Origin: Diplosphaera chodatii
Lineage: Eukaryota > Chlorophyta > Trebouxiophyceae > Prasiolales > Stichococcaceae
Length of the DNA stretch: 64,000 nucleotides
Assembly: GCA_032358165.1 (NCBI GenBank)
Contig: JAALGY010000030.1
Location: forward strand, 1,054,001 to 1,118,000
Reading direction: 5' to 3'
In this document: piece after piece, positions 52,034 through 63,300 of the stretch
Layout: every line of letters starts with the position of its first letter
Position numbering within the stretch: position 1 is the first letter of the stretch
Notes under the pieces: model-generated
Databases searched by the model: none
The model's input: the letters and a program-made list of their open reading frames with translations, nothing else
What the model was told of the DNA's origin: nothing
Program-made: the position numbers and the translations under genes

Positions 52034-54094
52034 CTATGCATTCAGGTTCATCTGCTGCTGCTGAACTTCCAGCATCCGGGCTTCGACCTGCGATACATCA
52101 AGCCAGATGTCAGTTCACACAAACCATATCAAGCAACCACAGCCACAGTGGCATCCAGTTATGACAAGGCATCATACCTCGCCCTTGACCCACAGCAGGT
52201 GCTTGGGGCCGAGCTCCGGCAGCAGCGCCACGATGGCATAGAAGATGTTGTCAGACGTCGAATCGGACGCCTCTGTCTGCACGGGTGCAGACGGCTGCTG
52301 CTGCGGAGGAGGGCTGGCCCACCCTGTTGTGGCATACTGAGGCACGCCTTGAAACTGCGGCATGCCTGCGAAAAGCACAATGGCGATACTGAGTGCCGGT
52401 GTGTCAGGGGCCTGTCGCACTACTAGGCACGGTCGTCGGCGAACACAGTCCCACAACCAGCAGAGCGATCGCACTGTTGGGGCTGTAGCCTGGCTGCATC
52501 TGCGGCGGCGGGCTGTAGTACTCTTGCTGCGCTGGGGGCGTCGGCGCGCCGTCTGTGCCTCTGTACCCGTTTGCATGCTCCTGCTGCGGTGGGGGCAGTG
52601 AGTTCTGCTGCATGTGCGGGGACGCCGGCTGCCGCTGGGGGGTGGCGGCATTGTACATGCCTCCGTACTGCTGTGGCGGCCCCGAGTAGCTCGGATCCCT
52701 GAACCCTGTGCCGCCGCCGCCATCCGGGTGCGGCGTGCTGCCATTGGCGGGTGGCGGGGTGCGCGTGCGGGGTGGCGTGTGCGCCTGCAGCGCAACAGGC
52801 GTGTCAGCCGCTGCAGGCACATCAGCCACTGCGATGCAGAGCGAGCACCGCAGCCACGCTGTGCAAAGTGGTCGCCTGGTGCAGCACATAAAGAACATCT
52901 GCAGCAGGGTTGCAGTGCACAATGTTTGGCACCTGCTGCGGCATGTTGCCTGGCGGCGTCATTGCTGGTGATCGCGCTGGGCTCGGGCCTGGCGTTGTCT
53001 GCATAAGCACCAGTGCATATTGGATTTGACTGCACTTGCCACACCAGTCACCGCTTCACAAGAGGCGAGTCAAAAATTTCATGAGAGGCTACTTCAGAGC
53101 AGAGCGATGCACAGATCTGGTTTGCAGCACCTGCGGCTGCTGGGCGTCCCAGCCAGCGGCGCCGGTGTCCGACACCGGGCGGCTGTTGGGACCCGAGGGG
53201 CCGCCGTCGGTTGACACGCCATGTGGCGCATCTGGAAACCTGCATTGCCAACACAAAAGTCAGTGCCCCTGAGCGGTCATGTCTTCTGGTGCTCAAAGCT
53301 GATGGTGAGCAGTGTGCTGCAGATGCACACGCGGGCCTAAGGGGGCTGACCTGGCCTGGGCCTCCTCGACCTCGTCTGGGGTGACCAGCACATCATCCAG
53401 CTTCTGCAGGTTTGGCAGGTACGCCAGCACCTTCTGGCGGTAGTCTGGCTCTGCGGCGATGGGGTTCTCCGTCAGGCTCAGGACCTGCAGGTCCGGCAGC
53501 CTCGACAGGTGGTATATCTCTGCGATATCGGACACCTGCAGGCCATCGAGAAGGCCGTCAGCCACCTGCAAGGCGGGGAGCATGTCCACCTGCGATTGAT
53601 GCGGTACGGCATGCATCGAGTCTCGTGTGCACTCGTGTTCACCTGGTTCTTCCTCAACAGAAGCTGCCGCAGCTTCTTGCACCTGCTGATCTGCCTGTTG
53701 GCAGCCCAAGACAAGATGGACCTGAGCTGTCGCGAGCAACAGCATCCGTTGGATTGCAGCTGGCATGCAATGGCTGCTTACTTGAGGGATCGGACGTTGT
53801 TGCATGCCAGCGCCAGCACCTCGAGCGAAGGTGTTTGGGCCAAAATGCTCAGATCTTCCACCTCCTGCAGCAGGTTGGATATGTGTACGATGCTGTGCAG
53901 ATTAGAGTCGTTCGCCATCGCATGAACAGATGGCCAGTGCAAACATCTGGGACAGATGTCATAGACTGCACGATGCTCTGAGCAGTGTTTGCACAGCTGA
54001 CCTGTCCCCAAGCATTCAGTTCGCGGACAGATTCGAGTCTGTCTTTGCGGGTCTTGTTCAGTATGAATGTGGCCGTCAGCGCGTTCGGAGGCAT
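52034..54094 (-). CDS. CFAP410: CFAP410 (C21orf2/LRRC76) homologue
   Basis: CFAP410 is a leucine-rich-repeat protein of basal bodies and cilia that works with NEK1-type kinases in animals (family knowledge). The ATG at 54094 gives MPPNALTATFILNKTRKDRL, then ESVRELNAWG. LRR exons follow: LSILAQTPSLEVLALACNNV, SRCKKLRQLLLRKNQ, DIAEIYHLSRLPDLQVLSLT and ENPIAAEPDYRQKVLAYLPN, with the LRR-cap LQKLDDVLVTPDEVEEAQA. These align block by block with the human protein. A Pro/Gln-rich disordered middle (52800-52320) precedes the conserved C-terminal helix NIFYAIVALLPELGPKHLLW, then VEARMLEVQQQQMNLNA and TAG at 52034. The C-terminal helix is the oligomerisation domain in the family and is the strongest evidence beyond the LRRs. 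The disordered middle is larger than in most homologues. An in-frame ATG at 54118 is an alternative start. Confidence 0.88.
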
Positions 54095-54603
54095 CCTGAT
54101 GTCGCAATAAATGCTCAAGATAGCGTCACAGGGGCATGCAGGGCGCCGCTACACGGTGGAACGGAGGGGCCGGCCGTCGCTTTACGGGATCAAACTGCCT
54201 CTAACGCTCAGAAGCATTGCTCTGTGATCACCGCAGCTTACAAATGCTGTCTAGCAACGCTTTGATCAAGCACGATCACAAAGGGCCGCGATCGATGGGT
54301 CTGGCCAAAATTTAGACCACTGTGCCTCATGTGCTGCCAGCTCAGCGTGAAGGGGGACACTGGGTGGAGAGCCTCATGAGGGTCCCCTCTGACAGAAGGG
54401 GGCGACAGAACCTTGGGGTCCAGCAAAGCCGAGTGCACCCTTGAGTGGCGGCCGGAGTGTCGCGGCCATATCTGACTACCCGCCGTCATATGTTCCGTGT
54501 GAACTGCCGATTGCATCTGGCCGTTGCATGGAAAGACATGATAAACATTGCCGCTGACGGCACCAGCAGTTCAAATTGCAGTGCTGCAAAGCCTGGCAAA
54601 TGA
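54095..54603. other. Spacer between two minus-strand genes
   Basis: 509 bp hold the UROD 3' UTR and the CFAP410 promoter. A TTACA at 54238-54242 (TGTAA on minus) could be a distant poly(A) signal. Nothing else was recognised. Confidence 0.4.
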
Positions 54604-57168
54604 TCACACCGCAAGGGCCTCCCGTTTGATCTCTTTGCTGAGCTGAAACATGTGAGCCACCGACTCCTCTGGTGTGCCTGCAGTGCAACAGCGAGCACGT
54701 CAAGTTGTGTCAGCCTCACCCTGCATTTGTTGCAGTGTCCGCATATGCCATCGGCCTCTGTGCACATGCGTGCGGTGACAGCCACATGGAGGATGTGGAA
54801 GGGCGGGCGTACCGACAACTACGCCGTGGCCCAGGTTGAGGATGTGGCCTCGGGGCCCAGCTTTTTGGAGCACATCCCGCACAGCTGCCTCGATCGCCGA
54901 CGGCTCCGCAAACAGGATCACGGGATCAACATTGCCCTGCAATAAAAGTTGACACGTGAACAGCGTTGTGAACGTACAGGGAGGCCGGTTCCCCCACATC
55001 ACGCAGTCGACTTGAATAATCAAAACCCCAGGCCCTCACAAAGTGTCAACCAACTGGTCCTGCGACTTCTGCAATGCAGGCCTCCAAGTACAATTGCTCA
55101 GCATTCAGCTAGTACAGGTTACTGATAATTGACCGTGAATTGACAGCAAAGGGGTTTTGACATGGTTGGACGGAGCTCGCCCGACAAGGCAGCATCTAAA
55201 GGAAAAGCCAGGGCATCGAGTCCGTGAAATCTTCCAGGTCGAAGGCAGGGCACCTGGACGGATTGGGTGGGCCCGAGCCGCCGCCGCGCGTCCGCCATGT
55301 CGACCGTCCAGTCCAGGCCGATGACGTCGGCGCCGGTGCTGCCCATGCGCTCCAGCAGCCCGCCGCTGCCGTTGGCGTACAGCGTGACGGGCGTCTCCGG
55401 GTGCCGCGCCTTGACCGTCTTGATGATGTGCTCCAGGTACGGCCTCGACCATTTGTCCCATTGCTGCGGAGGCACACCACGGCAATGCTCACGGGTAACT
55501 TCGGCTTTTCTGAGCGCGCTGCTGTTGTGTGTGCGACAGGCATCCCCAGGAGCACGTGCATTCTGCCAAAGCCAGGAGGGCGCACCGCAGGTGGCAGCTG
55601 GCCGCCCCAGGAGTCGAACAGCTGCACTGCATCGGCACCCGCCTCTATCTGCAGCATGTACAAGATTAACCTGCCTCAAGCACCTCGACTGCACTCATGA
55701 TCATCCTCCTGTGCAACATCCGGGTCCACATCCAGCACAACAGGTTGGCTGAGAGTTGCCGTGCCTGGAAGCACATGTACTCGGCGATCTGGACCGCCAG
55801 GTGCTGCAGCAGCGCCGACAGCACATCGGGCGCCGCCGCGGTCATTGCCTTGATCTTTTTGTACAGCGGTGTGGAGCCGCCCTCGATCAGGTATGTCGCC
55901 AGCGTCCAGGGGCTGCCCACGAAGCCCAGTACTGCCGCCTGCGGTCATAGGTTTGAACAAATCAGTGAAGACGACTCTCAGACCTCATGCAGTCTTTTTT
56001 GGTGTACTTTTGATTATATACCGTCATCTAACCATTTTTTCATGTGATTAAGACTAAGCATGTAGCTCACTGTCACAGCTGCAATCTTGCACCTGGGGAT
56101 CGACCTCTTGGCGCAGGTCGCCAAGCGAGTCGCTGACAAAGCGCAGCTGGTCAAGGTCCAGCTCGTGCAGGGCCTGCACATCCTCTAGCGACCTGCAGGC
56201 GCACCACAGGTTGCCAGATCTGCACCCCGGCATGGCCCATGATGCATGATTTTGTCATTCAGGGACAGATGCGAATGGCTGCTGATTGATGCCCGTAGCT
56301 ACCTGATCGGCTGCTCAATGATGGGTCCCTTGAGGTCGTCGATCTCAAAGGGCATACCCAGCGCTGGCAATGGCGTCAAGATGTCGCTGCAAACATGAGA
56401 AGGTGGCACGGGTCTCCCTTATATGGCCACCTGCATGACTCTGATCAGCACTGTTTCGGTTCAATGATCTGTGTATACCTGAAGAGAATGACGCCGTCTG
56501 GTCTGAACGAGTTCCAGGGCTGCAAGCTGATTTCCACTATCAGGTCCCGGGTCTCTGACCGCTCCCGGAAGGATGGGTGCCGCTTTGCCAGGTCCCTGTA
56601 GGCCTGCATGATTCATACGAACTACACTTAGACCACATGTCGTCTGGTTGTATGGGTGATGTGAGCATGCTCGTCTGCACCTAGTGCTTGTTGCTCACCG
56701 CTTGATATCTGCCGGCCTGCCGCATCATCCTGCACAGTTGCATGCGGATTGCTTAGCCCTGATCGCATCGGCTCCAGACGTTATGCTGCAGCTCAAAAGC
56801 CACGATAACGCACCAGCAAGGCGTCCTCTCCACATTCTCGCCACGAGCAGCCCGCACCATGAGGGGCGCTTGATGTGCGTCTGCATGTCGCAATAGTGTG
56901 CTGGATCACGATCACAGTAATGATGGTGGTGAGCCACGTACACTCGCGCACGCCATACGTGCATGAGCGTCGACTTTCAGCATCCCAGACCTGCTTGTGC
57001 GCGCACAATGGCGCTGTGCTGCCTGCTGCGTGCGGATGGATGCCTCGGAGCCCGCTGTCTGCCGAGCGGCACCCCTCTCAGGCACTGCAACATGCTGCAC
57101 TGCTTGCAACCGCACGGGCTGCCAGCTGTGCGGCTGGCCGTCTGCGTCGCCATGATCGCAGCTGGCAT
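54604..57168 (-). CDS. UROD: Uroporphyrinogen decarboxylase, plastid
   Basis: This enzyme removes four carboxyl groups from uroporphyrinogen III to give coproporphyrinogen III in the heme and chlorophyll pathway. The ATG at 57168 (or 57153) opens a plastid transit peptide ending with IVRAQA, a typical VRA cleavage context. Its exon joins in phase 1 to [20 protein letters not shown] and then [12 protein letters not shown], the substrate-binding arginine motif, across a split Trp codon. Further exons are [39 protein letters not shown] (catalytic Asp), [149 protein letters not shown] and EIKREALAV, stopping at 54604. All conserved motifs are intact and length is as usual, about 400 residues. The plant-like blocks favour the chloroplast isoform. 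Confidence 0.96.
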
Positions 57169-57752
57169 CAGCCAGGCAGCCTGGTGCTGCCCAAGTATGT
57201 TGCGCCCTGCTCTGCCCGTAAAGCCACAAGCTACGCAAGAATGCAGTCGTCTATGCCGAGAAGTCGGCTTGCAGGCGGTGCCAATCGCCACTGGGGCCCT
57301 GGCGAGAGGGTCGAACTGAGCCACTGGCATGCATGTGACGGCTTGGAAAACAGAGATTGCTGATCCAAACTGGCACTTGCGCTTTTGCGCGCGCCTTCAC
57401 CGCTTTTGCTGTGAGCGGCTTCATTCTGCCGGACTGGTGCATGATGCTCAGCGTCTGCAGCGAAACCTCGAACTTGCCAGGCCGACAGCACAATGCATTC
57501 TGCACTCTGCAGATGCCCAACGCCCTGCTTCGACGCAGCCACTGGCTCAGCCGGTACAGGTGTAAGACATCATGGCTGGACGGACAGTCCCAGCACACAG
57601 CTTTGACTGGCGGCTCAGCCAGGAGCCAGCGAGCAGCGCACGCGGCTCCAGGTGGGGCCCTCACATGCATCAGGCCGTGGCGTGCGCTATGACTGTGTGC
57701 AACATTGCTGACTTGAGGCTTGTGGCATGCGGCAGGTGCCGTGACGGCGGCA
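57169..57752. promoter_or_regulatory. Divergent promoter region, UROD / iminopeptidase
   Basis: This is a 584-bp head-to-head spacer. Open frames on both strands lack family motifs. An upstream exon of the iminopeptidase is possible because a CGGCAG acceptor-like site lies just before its ATG. No TATA box or G-box was seen. Confidence 0.4.
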
Positions 57753-59861
57753 ATGCGGGGGCTGTACCCGCCGTTGAAGGCGCACAAGCGCGGCATGCTG
57801 CCTGTGTCGCCGCTGCACACCCTGGCCTACGAGGTGCACGGGAACCCGCAGGGGCAGCCTGTGCTGTGCGTGCACGGCGGCCCTGGCGCTGGAGCGTACG
57901 CCAACCATGCGTGCGTGTGGCTTTGATGCTGCGACGCTCTGCTGTGCTGTCACCACCTGGTATTGTGCGCTCAAAAGCATGCATTCGGCGACTGCGCCGG
58001 GCTATTGCGTTTCGCCTCGCATGACTCCCGGTGGATGCTGGCAGGCGGTTCTTCGACCCGCGGCACTGGCGGGTGGTGCTGGTCGACCAGCGGGCCTGTG
58101 GCGCATCCACTCCGCGGGGCTGCCTGACGGACAACACCACGCAGGTGTGCCGCCTCATGCTGGCCCGTCTTCGTGCGTCAGCCTTCGTGCACTTTGCGAC
58201 GGCGATTCCCAGTGTGTCGATCTGCATTGCTTGTCCGATTTGCTCTCCTGCACTGAGCATGGTCTCAATGGCGGTGTGCAGGCGCTTGTGGCTGACTTTG
58301 AGGAGCTGCGGCAACACCTGGGCATTGAGCGCTGGGTGCTGTTTGGGGGGTCCTGGGGCACTGCGCTGTCGCTTGCGTACGCACTGGAACACACCCACAG
58401 GTCAATCCACCTGCATCAGCGTCTGTGTGCACGCTATATGCCTGACACCTGGATGTCGGCACAACAGACGTGAGCACGCGCCCCGCAACCAATGTCAGCG
58501 TGCCCGTCCGAATTTGCAGAGTCGACGGCCTCATACTGCGCGCCATCTGCCTCATGTCGCCGGCTGAGATCGACTGGATGTACCGGGGCGGCGTGGCTGC
58601 CCTGCAGCCGAAGGCATGGGCTGACTTTTTGGCCCCGCTGCCTGAAGCCGAGCAAGCCGATCCCCTGGCAGCGTACCACCAGCGCTTGACCTCGCCGGAT
58701 GCTGATGTCAGAAAGGCAGCGGTGTGTGCTCCTGCGCCATCCTGCGCTGCAGCAGTGCATCATCATACAGCCTTGCCTGTTGCACACCGACGCGCATCAA
58801 ATTTCATGATGAAGCTGACAGGCCAGATGGGTGCCACTGTCATTTGCGCAGGCGGCGGCCTGGCTCCAGTTCGACATGGCAGCCGGCAAGGTGCCCAGCC
58901 AGCAGCTGCAGTCCTGGAACGGAAGCGCCTGGTCGCAGGCCGAGCCGGGCGCCGGGCCGCCACACCGGCTGCCGCCGTCGAAGAGCACCACGGTGGCGGG
59001 CAGCAATGGCGGCAGCGGCACCAACGGCAGCGGCAGTCCTGCCGCGCAGTCGCTCCCCTGGCAGCCGCAGCCCGGCTTTGGCGCCTCGGGCAACGGCAGC
59101 ACCGGCAGCCCTGCAGCGAGCGAGGCTGGCAGCAATGGCGCAGGCGCCGGCCCGTCGCCCAGTCAGCAGCAGCCCAGCAAGGGTGGTGACAGCGCGGGGC
59201 AGCCAGACGGCAACAACAGCAGCGCCGGTAGTCCGCAGGCGAAGCAGCCATCGCCGGGCGACGTGTCTTTCTTCGAAGCGCAGGCCCGGCTGGAGGCGCA
59301 CTACTGTGTGAACCGAGCGTTCCTGCTGGACCAGCCCATACTGGAGGTGAATCACTGCTAAGCAGACTGGTTGGCACTGGTTCTGTCATGAGTTGGCTGC
59401 TGTCTGCATCCCTGGAGCTGGCTGCACTGCATCCCCACCTCACCACTTGTCATGTGTTTCTGCCGCAGAATGTGCACCGCTTGCGTGGAATTCCGACGAT
59501 CGGCATTCAGGGCCGTGTGGATCTGGTGTGCCCCCCAGTGACTGCCTACAGACTGCACCAGGTACTGCATAGGGTGTACAACCCTAAGTTGGGGCGCTGT
59601 CTCACGGGTCGTCATGGCACCTTGGAGACGCGTTGCCCTGTCAGTGCCTGAGTTGACACAGTGGACAACCTGTGGGCTCGTGCTGACCCGGTTGCCATCG
59701 TCATGCAGGCCTGGCCGGAGCTGCAGCTGCGTCTTGTTGGAGGGGCAGGCCACTCGCAGTACCACCCCGCCATCCAGCATGAGCTGCTAGAAGCGACAGA
59801 TGCAATGCGCAACATGGCCTGGACGCGGCCTTCACCACAGCTGCAGGTCGCTGTCTACTAA
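57753..59861 (+). CDS. PIP: Proline iminopeptidase (alpha/beta hydrolase) with large insert
   Basis: Family S33 iminopeptidases cleave N-terminal proline from peptides. The ATG at 57753 gives MRGLYPPLKAHKRGMLPVSP, then HTLAYEVHGNPQGQPVLCVH with the oxyanion GGPGAG. Further exons are FFDPRHWRVVLVDQRACGAS, VADFEELRQHLGIERWVLFG with nucleophile GGSWG, ILRAICLMSPAEIDWMYRGG and AAWLQFD. The cap segment WNG is followed by an insert of about 115 residues rich in Ser, Gly, Asn, Gln and Pro (58913-59262). The fold then resumes with FFEAQARLEAHYCVNRAFLL, HRLRGIPTIGIQGRVDLVCP (acid Asp) and LQLRLVGGAGHSQYHP (catalytic His). The stop is at 59861. The catalytic triad is complete, so the enzyme is probably active. 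No clear targeting peptide is present, so it is probably cytosolic, unless an upstream exon exists. Confidence 0.94.
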
Positions 59862-60318
59862 GACTGGGGTTGCGGCGGCGGCCGTAGTACTGGTACATCT
59901 GGTTGTGGACAATTATTTTTGGGGCATGCTTGGCACGAGTAGTTGCGTCAGCACAATCACTACTACATGGGAGCTCAGTGCTGGGGATTTGTTCCGAAGT
60001 CAAGTCCGTCGTTCAATCATGTACATACAACATGTGTTGCAAGATTGATACAAGCCTGCAAGACTGCAAAGAATATACATACGTGCTAGCTCACCCAACC
60101 CCAAGCGCTGCCCTTATCCCGACCAACTTATGACAACACACCTGACCCAACACAATGGTCATGGTTCTCGTTGTGAAGCTCCAATGGATTCCTGACGTTA
60201 TGCAACCGATAGCTGACCTGCAACACTATCACCTCTAGAATATTCTGCCTCCGCCGCAATGTACTAGGTACTTGCACCAGGTAGGTTGATTGACGATGCT
60301 TCAGCGCTACGAACAGGA
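59862..60318. other. Convergent spacer, iminopeptidase / ABCD transporter
   Basis: 457 bp lie between convergent stops. It is clearly lower in GC than the flanking exons, as expected for two 3' UTRs. No gene, TGTAA signal or repeat was recognised. Confidence 0.4.
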
Positions 60319-63300
60319 TCACTCGGTGGGGTTGCCATTTGACTGCGGGGCTGCCTGGACTGGTCCAGCAGCCAGCTCCTCGAGCGTCCAGCCGCTGCCT
60401 CTGTCAAGCTGGCCACCCTGCAAAGATTGAGCAGCAGGTTCAAAACGTGGCCTTGCAGAGGCACCTTGTGCGAGTGTCCACGACGGTTTCACCCCGCTCA
60501 CATTGCAGCATAGTGGTGGCAGCAGAGAGCCGGGTACACACCTGAAAGTGGATGACGGCCTGGTGGAAGGCCTTGATGGCTGGGCGGTGGCCGATGGACA
60601 GCAGCGTGATGCCAGCGTCCACACACGCCTGGTACAGAGCCGCCTGGTACAGGATGCAGCATGTCCATGTCAGGTGCTGACCACTGCCTTGCTGAAGTGC
60701 TTGCTTTCTGCTGCGCACCGTCAGCGCTGCCGATTGCAAAAAGTCCTGGCAGGAGCACAACAAGCTGCAGCACCCACATGTGCATGAGCTGCGCAGGAAA
60801 GCATGCGGCACATGGCTCACCTCGCCGTCGGCGGACACAGCAGAGGTGCACTCGTCCAGGATGGCGTAGGTGGGCGCGTGGAACAGCAGGCGCGCCATCG
60901 CGAGGCGCTGCTTCTCGCCGCCCGACAGCGTCTCCGTCCACGGCTGCACCTGCTCCCAGCCCCGGCCCCTGCTCAAGCGCACGGCATTGATCGTGCATGG
61001 GAAGCAGTACCCCAGCTGGGCCTGGATGAACCTCCGTGCACCCAATATGTATGCAGAACAAGCACGTCGCTACAATTGAAGTGGCTTGACTCGCGGCACA
61101 GTGGGCCTCCAGCTGGTGATACCTGGCGAGCAGGTAGTCGAGCTCCACGGCCTCGAGGCACTCCTCCAACCGTGCATCCTCCACATCACGGTCCAGTTTG
61201 TCGAGATCCTGCAGCCGCATCCCACACTGTGCCGCTGCTGCCTCTGTTCAGACCTTGGGACGTCGTCCCTAAACTCAATGAGTCTCAAGGGAGCTGGGAC
61301 TGTTCAATCAGTCCCTCGAATGCATGGGACCTACGGCACAACCTGCTGCATGCAGCAGACCTGCCGGAGCCCAGTCGGACTGACCTGGCCGGCGCCGGGG
61401 CCCTGGAGCTGCATGAAGGCGGCGCGGGCCTCCGGCGGGGAGGCGGCCCACACCGCTGCCGGCGGCCGGGGGTACAGCAGCTGGTCACGCAGACTGCAAC
61501 GCAGCACCAGCTCACATTTACTCAGGCTCGGCTCTCAGTGAGTTCATAGGAAAGGGCCTACCCCTCATATGCTGTAGCCAATAGTCGCAGGTACACAGCT
61601 TGACCAGCGAGACAGTGTCAAGCATACCTGCCGGAGACAAGGTAAGGCCGCTGCGACAGGTAGAACACCTCCCGCTTGGGTGGGAGAGTGACCTCGCCAC
61701 CCTGCAGAGATGGCCAGTCCGAACACTCAAGGCTTGCTTGCATAGCTGAGGACAGGCGTGCAGGCGCTTTCCATGCTCCATTAGAACGCATTGGAACACT
61801 CAATTATAGTGAGTGATAGCAGCAGGAACAGCTGGCTTGCAACACAGCGACCATCAAATGTCACCTGCAGTGGCCAAAGACCAGCCAGCACCCGGAACAG
61901 GCTCGACTTGCCGCTGCCGTTCGGGCCCATGATGATGATGGACCGCCCTCGCGGCACATCGAAAGTCAAATCCCGCACCAGCGCTGTCCCGTCTGGCGCA
62001 TTCAGCGCCACCCTGCAGCGCACACACATCTGAGTTCGCACAGCAACTGACGGGCATTCGCCATAGCTTGCACAGCATGCTGCATGCAGTGATGGAGCCT
62101 GTGGATGACTGGCGCTAGACAGCCCATTTTCCATGATAGCTGGCCACCTGTCGAAGCTGATTATGTCGCCAGCAAGGCGCTGTGGCGGTGGGAGTGCCTC
62201 CTCCTCCTCCCCCTCTGCCTTGAGCCGGTTGGATGACGACACGTTCCGCATGTACAGCTGCGCGAGCACAACCCACAGTGTCACCACTTTAGCTTGTTCT
62301 TGACCTGCTTGACGCCTGCACGTAACCTGCTATTCCAGCTGACAAAGGGTGCAGCAGACATGCGGTGGTGTGCAGGTACCGCGGCTGCCGTGCCGCCGGG
62401 GCAGGCGGGTCACCTCACGGTGGTAGGAGGAGGCGTTGGACGCCGACATGCGGGCGACGGCCTCCAGCAGCTCCGACACGCGGGAGGTGTGGCCCGCCAG
62501 CGCCGTCACCCGCTTGTACACCAGCACCAGGTCGCCCACGCCCCTGCACGGTGGCGCGGCGACACCCTTGCCAAACACATGTGCGCTGTGTTGAAAGCAC
62601 TGGAGGCTTGACCACAGTCTGCCAGCAACCATCGAGTACAGCATCAGTATGCAGTTCGACTTCACAGCCGGTGAAGATAGGATACGATAAGATATCAGCT
62701 GGTGCCATCAAGACAGTGAGTGAGTGAGCCCTCACCGGGCTGTGTTCTGCAGCAGCCGCATGGAGCGGATGTAGTCCTGCGTCAGGTCGTCCTGCGAGGC
62801 AGTGGACGTCTCCCGCCGCATGTACAGCGGCGCAGCGTACGCCAGCAGCGCCACCGCCGTCGCGCCGTACTTGACCAGGTAGCCATCAAAGACCTGGCAA
62901 GTTTGGTGCAAACACGAACCCCTTATCCACCAACATCATCCTCAAATGGTGTGCCAACAGCAAGAGACATCATGGGCATCAGGGAACACAAGGACCAAAC
63001 GTTGAAACAGCGCGTATGTTGCTCAACGGCAGTGCCTTGCAGCAGTGTGTTGGGCGTTTCTGGGGGTCGTACCCCCTGGATAAAGCGCTGGAAGGCGGAC
63101 AGCTTCGAGTGGCGGAGCAGCCGCCACAGATGCTCGTTCAGTATCATGCACTCAGCCGCGCCACCCGGCGGGTCATTGAATGCCACCTCCTCTGCCGATG
63201 CTGCCAGCCTCTGCACGAGGACCGCAGATATGTTTGGTGAAAGAAGCAGGCAGGCCGATGTGGCCTGCATGTCAGCAGTTCAAACAAACTGACGATTGTA

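Noticed and set aside
60120..60318. Possible extra 3' exon of the ABCD transporter
   Set aside because: The tail exon has a clean stop at 60319 after a normal C-terminus, and the downstream sequence is AT-richer without acceptor or motif.
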